This document shows, piece after piece, positions 17,380-25,884 of a stretch of 64,000 nucleotides of DNA (its first letter is position 1; each line of letters begins with the position of its first letter). Origin of the DNA: Planococcus sp. MB-3u-03 (lineage in GTDB: Bacteria > Bacillota > Bacilli > Bacillales_A > Planococcaceae); NCBI RefSeq assembly GCF_002833405.1, contig NZ_CP025135.1:2151501-2215500 (forward strand), written 5' to 3'. A program made the translations under genes and the position numbers. The notes under the pieces are model-generated. The model saw only the letters and a list, made by a program, of their open reading frames with translations, made no database searches and was not told the DNA's origin.

Positions 17380-17949
17380 ATGACAAAAGAACTTGAGATT
17401 GAATTCAAGAACATGCTGACAAAAGAAGAGTATAGCAAATTATTGGCGGAGCAAAAAACCGCACCCATCAGCCAGACCAACCATTATTTCGACACTGCTG
17501 ATTTTCAGCTGCGCGACCAAAAGGCAGCCCTGCGCTTGCGCAGCATCGGCAGTCGCTTCGAATGCACGCTTAAAACACCGGCCGCTTCCGGAAATTACGA
17601 AACGACCGATGCCTTGAACCAAGACCAGGCTTCCGCCATGCTGGAGCTGGGCCAGTTCAACGCGCCGGAAGTTTCCGCTGAACTCGAACGGCTCGGGGTT
17701 TCCCCGTCCGATTTGGTCCCCATCGGTTCCTTGACCACACATCCTTTAGCAGACGCTTACGACGGCCGGCTTCTCGTTCTGTATCATTCGGAATACTTAG
17801 GCGTGGAGGATTATGAACTGGAATACGAAGTCACAGATGAAGCTAGCGGCAAGCGGATTTTCATCTCCTTGCTGGAAGAAAAACACATCCCGCTGCGCCC
17901 GGCAGACAAGAAAATCGCACGTTTTATGAAGGCGGCTTCCAAGCGCTAA
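17380..17949 (+). CDS. yjbK: CYTH-domain protein (YjbK)
   Basis: A 189-residue CYTH (triphosphate tunnel metalloenzyme) protein with the signature ELEIEFKNML at the N-terminus, followed by basic/acidic beta-strands (RLRSIGSRFECTLKTP, DYELEYEV) lining the tunnel. Family members hydrolyse triphosphates such as thiamine triphosphate or inorganic tripolyphosphate; the activity here is undetermined. GAGGTGAACAG precedes the ATG. It is first in a plus-strand group with yjbI and spxH, divergent from relQ. Confidence 0.9.
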   Translation: MTKELEIEFKNMLTKEEYSKLLAEQKTAPISQTNHYFDTADFQLRDQKAALRLRSIGSRFECTLKTPAASGNYETTDALNQDQASAMLELGQFNAPEVSAELERLGVSPSDLVPIGSLTTHPLADAYDGRLLVLYHSEYLGVEDYELEYEVTDEASGKRIFISLLEEKHIPLRPADKKIARFMKAASKR

Positions 17950-18045
17950 AGCAGGCATAGCCTTTTTGCGGCATGCGATATGTTTGAGATATTTACCATG
18001 CGTTGATAGAATGGATTTACAGCAAACACAAAGGGGACAAGACTG

Positions 18046-18444
18046 ATGACTGGAAAACCGCTTATTCCGTACGATGAAATCGGCGCGGAAACTTTATCAA
18101 ACCTGGTGGACGCCTTTTATGCACGCGTCTCAGCACATCCGCAACTTGCACCCATTTTCCCTGACGACCTGAACGAAACAGCGAGAAAACAAAAACAGTT
18201 CTTAACACAATACTTAGGCGGCCCGAATATTTACTCAGCGGAACACGGGCACCCGCGCCTAAAAGCACGCCACCATCCATTCCCGATCACTCCTGATCGC
18301 GCGCAAGCCTGGCTTGAGTGCATGAGTGAAGCGATGGATGAAGTGGGGCTCAGCGGCCAATTCCGCGAGACATTCTTCAACCGTCTCGTCTTGACCGCCC
18401 ACCATATGGTGAATGATTACGATAGTGAGGAGGAGTTGGAGTGA
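18046..18444 (+). CDS. yjbI: Truncated haemoglobin (group II, YjbI)
   Basis: A 132-residue globin with the group II pattern: LVDAFYARVSAHPQLAPIFP, the YLGGP motif and RHHPFPIT with the proximal-His region. It binds haem and O2 or NO. In B. subtilis it has been linked to protection of membrane proteins from peroxide. It overlaps spxH by 4 bp, so translation is coupled. AAAGGGGACAAG is the ribosome site. Confidence 0.94.
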   Translation: MTGKPLIPYDEIGAETLSNLVDAFYARVSAHPQLAPIFPDDLNETARKQKQFLTQYLGGPNIYSAEHGHPRLKARHHPFPITPDRAQAWLECMSEAMDEVGLSGQFRETFFNRLVLTAHHMVNDYDSEEELE

Positions 18445-19238
18445 GCAACCTGGATCTGGCAGAGGATATCCGCGAACACCAAGTTTCCTGCAAACCGATG
18501 GAATTATACGTGTTCATGGATCCGATGAATCCCGCATGCTGGGAACTTCAATCCATCATCCGCAAATTGCAAATCGAGTATGGCCATTACTTTTCAATGC
18601 GGATGATCTTAAGCACACAATTATCCGCCCTGAACATGAGCGTGAAAAATACTGATATGACCAGCGACGAGCTTGAACACCCTGCACTTCCCTCGGTCGC
18701 CATCAAAGCGGCAGAGCTCCAGGGCAAACGGGCAGGCAATCGATTCCTGTACAAACTGCAAGAACATCTTTTTCTACAATCCAGAAACGTCATATCCTAC
18801 GATGTACTGCTTGAAATTGCGGTAGAAGCTGAATTGGACCAAGACGAGTTCAAAGACGATTTCCACTCGGTCCACAGCGCAAAAGCATTCCAATGCGATC
18901 TTCGCATCACACGGGAAATGGAAATTTCCGAAGTGCCAAGCATCGTCTTTTTCAATGAATGCATCGAAGACGAAGGCGTCAAAGTTTCAGGCCTTTATTC
19001 ATACGACGTCTATTTGACCATCCTACAGGAAATGCTGGGAAAAGACCGGCTCAACCGGCAATCCCCGCCTTCTCTCGATGACCTGTTCATAAAGTATCCG
19101 ACAATGGCGACCCACGAAGTGGCGAGCATCTACAATATCAGCGAACAAACCGCAGAACGCGAACTGAAAAAGCAAGTGTTGCAACAGAAACTCGAACGCA
19201 TTCCGATGCAAGATGAGACATTGTGGAAAGTAAAATAA
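18441..19238 (+). CDS. spxH: ClpXP adaptor SpxH/YjbH (DsbA-like fold)
   Basis: A 265-residue YjbH-family protein with a DsbA-like thioredoxin fold. In B. subtilis it delivers Spx to ClpXP and aggregates on oxidative stress. The N-terminal active-site-like loop reads FMDPMNPACWELQS. The equivalent loop as I recall it in B. subtilis has Cys-x-x-Cys, whereas the first Cys is Asn here. The His/Cys-rich extreme N-terminus is also reduced (REHQVSCKP). The C-terminal helix-turn-helix-like segment HEVASIYNISEQTAERELKK is conserved. It overlaps yjbI by 4 bp; spx lies 4.5 kb away on the other strand. Confidence 0.88.
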   Translation: MSNLDLAEDIREHQVSCKPMELYVFMDPMNPACWELQSIIRKLQIEYGHYFSMRMILSTQLSALNMSVKNTDMTSDELEHPALPSVAIKAAELQGKRAGNRFLYKLQEHLFLQSRNVISYDVLLEIAVEAELDQDEFKDDFHSVHSAKAFQCDLRITREMEISEVPSIVFFNECIEDEGVKVSGLYSYDVYLTILQEMLGKDRLNRQSPPSLDDLFIKYPTMATHEVASIYNISEQTAERELKKQVLQQKLERIPMQDETLWKVK

Positions 19239-19272
19239 GCTAAGCTCCCAACAGGAGCTTAGCTTATTTTTT
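19238..19272 (+). terminator. Terminator of the yjbK-yjbI-spxH unit
   Basis: AAGCTAAGCTCC/GGAGCTTAGCTT around CAACA, starting at the spxH stop and followed by seven T. Confidence 0.88.
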
Positions 19273-19288
19273 TCTTCTATATAATAGC

Positions 19289-19325
19289 GAAAGGCGCCTT
19301 CCACGTCCGGAAGGCGCCTTTCTTA
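19289..19325 (+). terminator. Second hairpin, tandem terminator downstream of spxH
   Basis: AAAGGCGCCTTCC and GGAAGGCGCCTTT form a very stable stem with a 5-nt loop, followed on the plus strand by a pyrimidine-rich TCTTATCTTA. It is probably a back-up terminator. Confidence 0.65.
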
Positions 19326-19640
19326 TCTTACACAAAGGGGATGGGAGAAATGTTCACGCTCAAACAAAGGGGTGTATGTTTGTATGTGATTAATTTCACA
19401 ACCTAATAATATCACGCCATAATAGTTAATGCAATAAATCACAAACATTTTCACAAATCTGTCATAATATCAAGCGCTTACATAAATATAACGCGCAAAT
19501 AAGTTATTTAAGAATAACTTATTATCCTCCGATACTCCCTTTTTCTATTGTTCAAGCTTGCCTATTTCCATTTCGCTATAATATCGTCCACCATCCCCCT
19601 CTTTCACCGATTCAAGTAATCACGATGCCTAGACGACGCA
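19326..19640. other. AT-rich intergenic stretch without a gene
   Basis: About 315 bp between the spxH terminators and the pepF terminator, clearly more AT-rich than the flanking genes. I see no coding frame with a ribosome site on either strand. It holds a perfect 11-bp inverted repeat (separate entry) and a near-cre sequence on the minus strand (ATGTAAGCGCTTGAT, one mismatch to the CcpA consensus). Because the flanking genes converge here, neither element has an obvious target. Confidence 0.6.
19498..19523. repeat. Perfect 11-bp inverted repeat in the intergenic stretch
   Basis: AATAAGTTATT, TAAG, AATAACTTATT. It is AT-rich, has no following T-run and is not near a start codon, so it looks more like a protein-binding palindrome than a terminator. 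Confidence 0.6.
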
Positions 19641-19641
19641 T

Positions 19642-19677
19642 AAAAAACCTCTGCAGGTCTCACGCTGCAGAGGTTTT
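19642..19677 (-). terminator. Terminator of pepF
   Basis: AAAACCTCTGCAG/CTGCAGAGGTTTT, followed by T-rich sequence on the minus strand, 10 bp after the pepF stop. Confidence 0.88.
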
Positions 19678-19687
19678 CGTTGATCTT

Positions 19688-21496
19688 TTATTTCTTCAAT
19701 AGCAATCCTTCGAGTTCTTCAAGCTTTTGGCCGAAGACTTTGCACGCCTCTTCGACCGGCTCGGATGAGGTCATGTCCACACCGGCTTTTTTCAATACTT
19801 CAATCGGGTAATCGGAGCTGCCCGCTTTCAGGAATTCGTTAATATAACGCTCTACAGCTGGCTGCCCTTCTTCAAGGATCTTTTTGCTTAATGCAGTAGC
19901 TGCGCTGAATCCTGTCGCATACTGGAATACATAATAATTATAGTAGAAATGCGGAATGCGTGCCCACTCGAGGCCGATCTCTTCATCCACTGCCATGTCT
20001 TCACCAAAATACTTTTTGTTCAGCTCGTAATACACTTCCGTCAACCGGTCAGCCGTCAAAGCTTCACCATTCTGGTCCATCTGGTGGATTGTGTGCTCGA
20101 ATTCAGCAAACATCGTCTGGCGGAAAACTGTGCCGCGGAAACCATCCAGCCAGTGGTTGAGCAAGTAAATGCGCTCTTGCTCATCTTCTGTCGTATTGAC
20201 CAAGTGTTCATTCAACAAGGCTTCATTCGTCGTCGATGCGACTTCCGCCACAAAGATGGAATAATCGCCATAGACAAACGGCTGGCTTTCTCTTGTGTAG
20301 TGGCTGTGTACACTATGGCCGAATTCATGTGCCAAAGTGAACAGGTTGTCTACATTGTCCTGCCAGTTCATCAGTATATAAGGATTTGTGCCATAAGCGC
20401 CGGAAGAATAAGCGCCGCTTCGTTTACCTTTGTTTTCTTTCACGTCAACCCAGCGGTTGTCGATGCCGTTTTTGACGATCCCGACATATTCTTCACCGAG
20501 CGCATTCAAGCCTTCGAGCATCATGCCTGTCGCCTTGTCATAAGGGATCTCCATCTTGACTTCCTTAACAAGCGGCGTATACATGTCATACATATGGACT
20601 TGGTCAAGTCCCAATACTTCCTTGCGGAGCGCTACGTAGCGCTGCAATAGATGAAGGTTGTTGTTGACGGTTTCGACCAATTGATCATATACAGCTTCCG
20701 GAATATGGTCATCTGAAAGAGCCGCTTCGCGGGCCGATGAATAATTACGGATGCTCGCATGGACATTATCGCGTTTAACATTTCCGGATAAAGTGGAAGC
20801 AAAGGTATTGCGGAATTTGCCATACGTCGCATAAACGGCTTTAAATGCGTCTTCGCGCACGCGGCGATCTTTGCTTTCCATGAAACGGATGTAATTGCCA
20901 TGTGTAATCTGCACTTTTTCTCCGTTTTCATTTTCGATTTCCGGAAACTCCAAATCGGCATTATTGAGCATGCCGAATGTTTCAGAAGACGCTCCAACCA
21001 CTTCCGACAATTGCGCAAGAAGCGCTTCCTGCTCCGCTTTCAGCACGTGCGGACGCATTGTATTAAGTTCTTCGAGCGCGTGTCGATAAAGCTTAAGGCC
21101 GTCATGTTCGTCTACATAGCGGTTGAGCTCTGCTTCATCCAAAGACAGGATCTCAGGCGTCATGAAAGACAAACCTGCTGCCGTCTTGGCAAAAAGCGAT
21201 TTGATGCGGCTGTCCATCGCCTGGTATGTTGAATTTGTCGTATCCTGGTCATAACGCATATGTGCGTATGCGTAGAGCTTGCGCAGGCGCTCCGATAATT
21301 CATCTTTATAGTTTAGCGCCTCGTACAGGGCATCCGCCCCGGCTGATAAAGTACCTTCGTATTGTCCTGCTTTCTCAGCCAGCGCCGAGACGGCTTTGAA
21401 TTCTTCTTCCCATTGTGCATCTGTAGCAAAAACATCCTCCAAGCGCCATGTCAGTTCTGCAGGCACTTGATCTCTTGTCATTAATTTTTCCGTCAT
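19688..21496 (-). CDS. pepF: Oligoendopeptidase F (M3 metallopeptidase)
   Basis: A 602-residue M3B peptidase with the zinc motif LAHEFGHSVHSHY (HExxH) and the third-ligand region YSIFVAEVASTTNEALLNEHL, located at about residue 395-445. It degrades peptides of roughly 7-17 residues in the cytoplasm. The ATG at 21496 giving MTEKLMTRDQVP is chosen because AGGAGG lies 9 nt upstream; longer in-frame extensions are not supported. The position next to coiA and spxH matches yjbG in B. subtilis. A terminator follows. Confidence 0.95.
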   Translation of the reverse strand: MTEKLMTRDQVPAELTWRLEDVFATDAQWEEEFKAVSALAEKAGQYEGTLSAGADALYEALNYKDELSERLRKLYAYAHMRYDQDTTNSTYQAMDSRIKSLFAKTAAGLSFMTPEILSLDEAELNRYVDEHDGLKLYRHALEELNTMRPHVLKAEQEALLAQLSEVVGASSETFGMLNNADLEFPEIENENGEKVQITHGNYIRFMESKDRRVREDAFKAVYATYGKFRNTFASTLSGNVKRDNVHASIRNYSSAREAALSDDHIPEAVYDQLVETVNNNLHLLQRYVALRKEVLGLDQVHMYDMYTPLVKEVKMEIPYDKATGMMLEGLNALGEEYVGIVKNGIDNRWVDVKENKGKRSGAYSSGAYGTNPYILMNWQDNVDNLFTLAHEFGHSVHSHYTRESQPFVYGDYSIFVAEVASTTNEALLNEHLVNTTEDEQERIYLLNHWLDGFRGTVFRQTMFAEFEHTIHQMDQNGEALTADRLTEVYYELNKKYFGEDMAVDEEIGLEWARIPHFYYNYYVFQYATGFSAATALSKKILEEGQPAVERYINEFLKAGSSDYPIEVLKKAGVDMTSSEPVEEACKVFGQKLEELEGLLLKK

Positions 21497-21548
21497 TTGG
21501 CTGCCTCCTCTTTCCCTTGTTTCGGGAAACGAATTACACCTTATTTTC

Positions 21549-22633
21549 TCAATTTTCCCACGCTTTTGCAAGCAGATGATAGGAAATATCCACCACTTCT
21601 GAAAAACACGCGGAATGGCCATTTCTGTAGAGGGTTTCATATGCCAAAAGCACCTGCAATGGCGTACGCACGTCTATACCAGAAGGCGCAAGCTTGACCA
21701 GCTTATTAGCCAATAACGTGTCTACCGGCTTTCCTGACTCGATCATGAGCGCTGCTTTCATCTGCCAAATAAGCGGATGTTCCAGAAACAGATGCCCGCC
21801 TGCAAGCGGCAACCCAAAAATCTCCGGGATGGCTTCCCTGTCGAGTTGGAGTTCATAACTCAATCGCCAGAACGGATTTCTCATCCGGTTTTTCGCGAAT
21901 AATTGGGAACGGACGTATTTGGTCTTTTCTATTCGCATCAGGGATATTGCCTTCCTGTATTCCGCTTCGGTTAATTGTTTCGGCACCGCAAAAGGAAAGA
22001 CTTGTTCCTTCAAAGGCAAGAGCGATGCCTTTCCGATCCAACGGTTGCCTTGTATATAAAAAAGATTGGAGTAGTAGATGAAGAGGGAATGATTGGGGTT
22101 GAATTGCAAGAGATGGGGACGAAGCTGTCCACCGCGGAACATCGCTCTTTCGAATGGGCGAATTTGAAAAATGCCCAGTCCTGAAGCCGGCACATCTTCT
22201 ATGCCGCGGATCCATATGGCGTGAAGGCCCACCTGGGCGTAACCTTGGCTGCGCTTCACAACTTGCTCCACAGGCAATGTGCTGCACTGGATTTCAATCG
22301 CCGATTTCTCGGCTAGCAGGTCGGGGCGCTGCTTGATTTCGGGTAAGTAATGTTCGACACGGAACGGGATGTTGTTGTCGTGAAAAGAGGACAGGCGGGA
22401 TTTTCCGAGCAGGTGAAGCGGCGTTTCCGGTTCACCGCCTGGCGTGCAGGAGAATTGCTGGAGATGGGCAAAATGGGGAATTTTGTCGTGCCTACTTTCA
22501 AGACGACTGGGGCTTCGCAGGCGGGACATAGAAAAGTTCGGTCCCTTCGCAGCTGAATCAGCTGCTGCCTAGTGTGATAAGCTTGCAGCGTAAATAAACG
22601 GCCTTTATCGAGCGCTGTCAGTATATGAATCAC
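21549..22633 (-). CDS. coiA: Competence protein CoiA (frameshifted in this sequence)
   Basis: CoiA/YjbF family, needed after DNA uptake for recombination in competent cells. The first part carries FLCPACEAPVVLKVGTTK (the zinc-like Cys pair). The second part, in another frame, continues KIPHFAHLQQF, then ETPLHLLGK and IEIQCS, the nuclease-like core. One extra A in the run at 22481-22484 (plus-strand TTTT) joins the two into a continuous protein. The start is uncertain: AAAAGGAG at about 22635-22642 is followed by GTG (too close), ATT and ATA rather than ATG. I mark the GTG. Real loss of competence is possible, but an undercalled homopolymer is simpler. Confidence 0.8.
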
Positions 22634-22735
22634 TCTCCTTTTTCCCAGTTTACGCTGAAGGGCCTTTGTGAGCAATACGGAAAATACTGTTAGCTCCTAA
22701 ATAATTGTCTGAACGTCCACTACATAAAATGGCAT

Positions 22736-22760
22736 AAAAACCTCCTAAGAGGAGGTTTTT
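22736..22760 (-). terminator. Terminator of mecA
   Basis: AAAAACCTCC/GGAGGTTTTT with a 5-nt loop. It overlaps the last bases of the mecA stop region on the minus strand. Confidence 0.75.
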
Positions 22761-23413
22761 ATCCGAAATAATGCAATACGTTCGGCAGGGCATCTTCTTT
22801 GAAGATCGGTTTGCCGTATTCTTCAAGACGGTGGATCGTCATCGGAGTTTGCTGCAAGTATTCGGTGATGACGCTCAATTGGTCTTTGATGTCTTTTCGG
22901 AGTGCAGTATTTCATCAAACTTCACGTGCATATAATACTTTCCGTCAAAGTGGTACAATGCCGTATCGACCGGCATATACATGAGACGCTTCGCAATCGG
23001 AAGCAATTCTTCCACTTCAGAAAGAACAAACGAGTATTCGAGTTTCTTTGTATCGCCCTCGTCATAAACCGGTTCGAACTCATCGAATTCCTGTGAACCA
23101 GCTTCTTCTCCTGAAAACATTTTGCGGCGTTCTTCTATATCATCCGGCAAATCAAGTTTTGCCCGTCTTTCGTCAATTGCGCACGAGTGACAGTGACTTC
23201 AAGTCCTTTGTCCATGGCTTGCACTTGGATCCACAGCGGCCCTTCCATAACGAAATCGGCTTCTTCATTGACTTCATCCATCATTTCCCAGAAAAGCTCT
23301 TCGCTTTTGTCTCTGTTAAACCAAATTTCGTCACGGCTGAACCCTCGCTCTTCAACATCAAGATAGGAAATGTAAAATTTCACTGTGTTGTCGTTAATGC
23401 GTTCTATTTCCAT
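22759..23413 (-). CDS. mecA: ClpC adaptor protein MecA (two frameshifts in this sequence)
   Basis: MecA targets ComK and other substrates to ClpCP. The N-terminal part is MEIERINDNTVKFYISYLDV, and the C-terminal ClpC-binding part ends PNVLHYFG. The frame breaks at 23157-23160 and again at 22894-22897. Each break is repaired by adding one A to an A4 run (minus strand), restoring DGQKLDLPDDIEERR and SEKDIKDQLSV. The repaired protein is 218 residues, the same length as I recall for B. subtilis MecA, which argues that both breaks are sequencing errors. Its neighbours spx and coiA match the spx-yjbE-mecA-coiA order of bacilli, without yjbE. Confidence 0.88.
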
Positions 23414-23647
23414 TTTACACCTCTCCTTTTCGGATCGGATTAAGAGGAAGTTCCTCAAAAGCCGTGATTTATTACTACCTTCATTATACCTTTCCTGAAG
23501 GCTTAAAAACATTTTTCTGCCTATAGGCGGCACCAGAAGATAATTATCTTAGAGTCTAATCGAATCGACAGACTTTTGCAACTAATCAAGATGATAACCA
23601 CATGCCCAGCTGGAAAACTCCGTCCAGGCGATATGCTAAAAGATAAA

Positions 23648-23702
23648 GAAAAGCCGTCCCATGATCCCTTATGAAATGCCATAAAGACCGGACAGCTTTT
23701 CT
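23648..23702 (-). terminator. Terminator of spx
   Basis: AAAAGCTGTCC and GGACGGCTTTT pair (one G-U) with a long internal loop and are followed by TCTTT on the minus strand. Confidence 0.65.
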
Positions 23703-23710
23703 CCTTATTC

Positions 23711-24102
23711 TCAGTTGACCATGCGCTGAGCTTCCAGCAATTGATACGCGCACTTTACGTGGCAGGAATCGGCGGATCTCATCTTCGTTATAACCGACTT
23801 GCAGGCGTTTTCATCCATGATAATCGGGCGTCTCAATAAGCCCGGATGTTCCTGGATCAATTCATAGAGGCGCTGCAATGGCAAGCTCTCTACGTCTACA
23901 TTCAGTTTTGGAAGATCTTCGAACGAGTCGAAATGATTTCATCCGTTCCGTCCTCTGTCATACGTAGAATTTCTTTGATTTCACTTATTGTCAAAGGTTC
24001 AGAGAAGATATTGCGTTCTGTATATGGAATATCATGTTCTTCCAGCCACGCTTTCGCCTTACGGCAAGACGTACAGCTTGGAGAAGTGAATAATGTAACC
24101 AT
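23711..24102 (-). CDS. spx: Redox-sensing transcriptional regulator Spx (frameshifted in this sequence)
   Basis: An ArsC-like protein that binds the RNA polymerase alpha subunit. The redox switch CTSC is intact in [20 protein letters not shown]. The frame breaks at 23906-23909 and at 23808-23811, both cured by one extra A in an A4 run (giving [11 protein letters not shown] and [17 protein letters not shown]). A third shift lies in the CG-repeat near 23737-23743, after FLPRKVR. The final frame then gives [11 protein letters not shown] and a TGA. The repaired product is about 131 residues, the normal size. The ATG at 24102 (or 24105) is preceded by AAAGGAAG. Confidence 0.87.
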
Positions 24103-24456
24103 CATAATGGAGCACTTCCTTTCGGATTCATAGATGTTGAGGGAATTCATTCTTAAATTAGAATCACTATCGTTTAGAAGCTCTACAATCATTATACAAC
24201 ATTAGGCTTCAGTAATATATAGCTGACAGCGAGAATTTTAAAAACATTGATTCTGTCACAGTCTCGCTACATTTTCTGAGAGTTTGTAAAACTTATACAC
24301 TAGAAATTTACCCGCTCTTTTATCGATTAAACTTCAATAAGAAAATTTATTCTCATTTACGGAATTCTTTGAAAATAAAGCTTCTATTATATAGTACGTC
24401 TCATCACTTAAAAGGTTTCATTTTGCTGACTAATTTAAACGGCTTTTGCAAAGATT
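24103..24456. other. AT-rich intergenic stretch upstream of spx
   Basis: About 350 bp, strongly AT-rich, between spx and the glycosidase terminator. It must hold the spx promoter(s) on the minus strand. I see no coding frame with a ribosome site and no clear RNA structure. Confidence 0.6.
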
Positions 24457-24501
24457 CAAAATGCCCCTGCTATTCGTCTTTACGACAGCAAGGGCATTTT
24501 G
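24457..24501 (-). terminator. Probable terminator after the secreted glycosidase-like gene
   Basis: CAAAATGCCC and GGGCATTTTG pair, extended by TTGCT/AGCAG, around a loop of about 15 nt, just after the TAA. The T-run is short, so efficiency is uncertain. Confidence 0.6.
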
Positions 24502-24502
24502 T

Positions 24503-25701
24503 TTATTCAGGTGTGTAGTCGACGCCCCGCGAGTAGCTGTTCCCTGCATTCCAAAGAAGGAATTCATCGATTCCTTGGTCATTCAATGCACGGATCTGGG
24601 CTTCACACTTCTGCCTTTCCGTAACGCTTATAGTTTCCTGCGCCCAGGTAGCTGGCGGTGAAATCCTGCAGCCATGGCCGTGAGACAGGCGCTTCATCCA
24701 GCTTGGAAAGCACTTCATTTTCCACTTTGCATATTCGGCTACCAGTTTGTATGGTTCCAAATCTGGCTTTGCAATGCCGAAGTATGATGTCCAGTGGCTA
24801 GGTATATCATCGAGGAGATGACATCGACATTCTCTGAGATTTTCGAGAAGTTCTGCCCGATGCCAGGTGCTTCCGGCAAGGTTGCGGCATAGCCGAAGAT
24901 ATCAACCGATACCTCTACACCATAGGGTTCGAGTTGTTCTTTCGCATAAGCAACAAAATCCGTCACAGCTTCTACACGGCGCTGTACCGGGTCCAACTTG
25001 GATTCTTCGTAGTCGCCCATCGAATAGTCCAGCTGCTCGCCAAGCCGCTCAAATCCTTCAGGGAAACGCACGTAATCGAATTGGATTTCCTTGAATCCCA
25101 TTTTTGCGGCTTCGATCGCCACTTGCACGTTGTAATCCCAAACTTCCTTCATGAATGGATTGACGAATGCTTCCCCTCGGCCGTTTGTCCAGACTTGGCC
25201 GCCTGTTGTAAAGGAAAGTTCAGGATGCTGTTCCGCAAGTACCGTATCCTTGAAGACCACCACACGAGCAATCGGGTAAATCTGCTCCTGTTCCATTTGC
25301 TCAAGCATTGCACGCGGGTCTTTAATCAGCGAAGTTCCGATGCCTTTATCGGCCAGCGAGGAATCTTCTTCCGGGATATACGTTAAATGCCCCATGTCTT
25401 CCTTGACGTCAATGACCATCGCGTTCAAATCGGTATTTCCTACGAGATCGACCAATGAAGAAAACCGGGCTCCCCCGGCTGAGTTCCCAGTGACGAATAT
25501 TCCGCGGACCGCATCAGGATATTCGAAATTCAATCCTGAATCGAAACCGAAGCGCTGCGATGTCCCAAGCAGCCCTGAGTCGATGCTCACCATTTCATAT
25601 GTACGGGTCGAAAAATCTTCCGTTGCGGTTTCAGCCGCCTGCACAGTGCTGGCGCTCCCCAGTAAAAATAAAGACGCAGCAAGCCATTTCAAGGATTTCA
25701 T
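24503..25701 (-). CDS. Secreted putative glycoside hydrolase (DUF4015 family; three frameshifts here)
   Basis: A signal peptide (MKSLKWLAASLFLLGSA, cleavage near VQA-AET) precedes a TIM-barrel-like domain with VRGIFVTGNSAGG, DLNAMVIDVKEDMG, FKEIQFDYVRFPEG and VSVDIFGYAAT, typical of the DUF4015 putative glycosidases. The frame breaks near 24801-24802 (a missing C; repaired reading YPSHWTSYFGIAKP), at 24726-24728 (a missing A; AKVENEVLSKLDEAP), and near 24604-24608 (one base too many). The last part reads ALNDQGIDEFLLWNAGNSYS and ends in a TAA. The repaired length is about 400 residues. The substrate is unknown. It is probably an intact gene in the organism. Confidence 0.75.
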
Positions 25702-25841
25702 ACAGATTCACACACCTTTTCCGCTTTTCTCCAGTCTACCATTTTTAAGGGCTTTAAGCAGGATAATTTAGTAAATTTAGAGAAACTCAGACATTTATTT
25801 GTTTTGATCAGTTATTTCCAACATCTATTCCATTTACACAC

Positions 25842-25878
25842 AAAAAAAGCACGTGCCCTTAAACAGGCACGTGCTTTT
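25842..25878 (-). terminator. Terminator of the opp operon
   Basis: AAGCACGTGCC/GGCACGTGCTT with an 8-nt loop, followed by seven T on the minus strand, directly after oppF. Confidence 0.92.
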
Positions 25879-25884
25879 CAAGTT

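Noticed and set aside
17223-17480. Minus-strand frame of 85 codons ending GNFVLAPAALGLAVNFIIG, possibly a small membrane protein
   Set aside because: Most of it is antisense to the yjbK start region, there is no ribosome site for any start, and only the last 20 residues look hydrophobic.
19466-19482. cre-like site ATGTAAGCGCTTGAT on the minus strand
   Set aside because: It has one mismatch at a fixed consensus position and no downstream promoter or gene in a sensible place.
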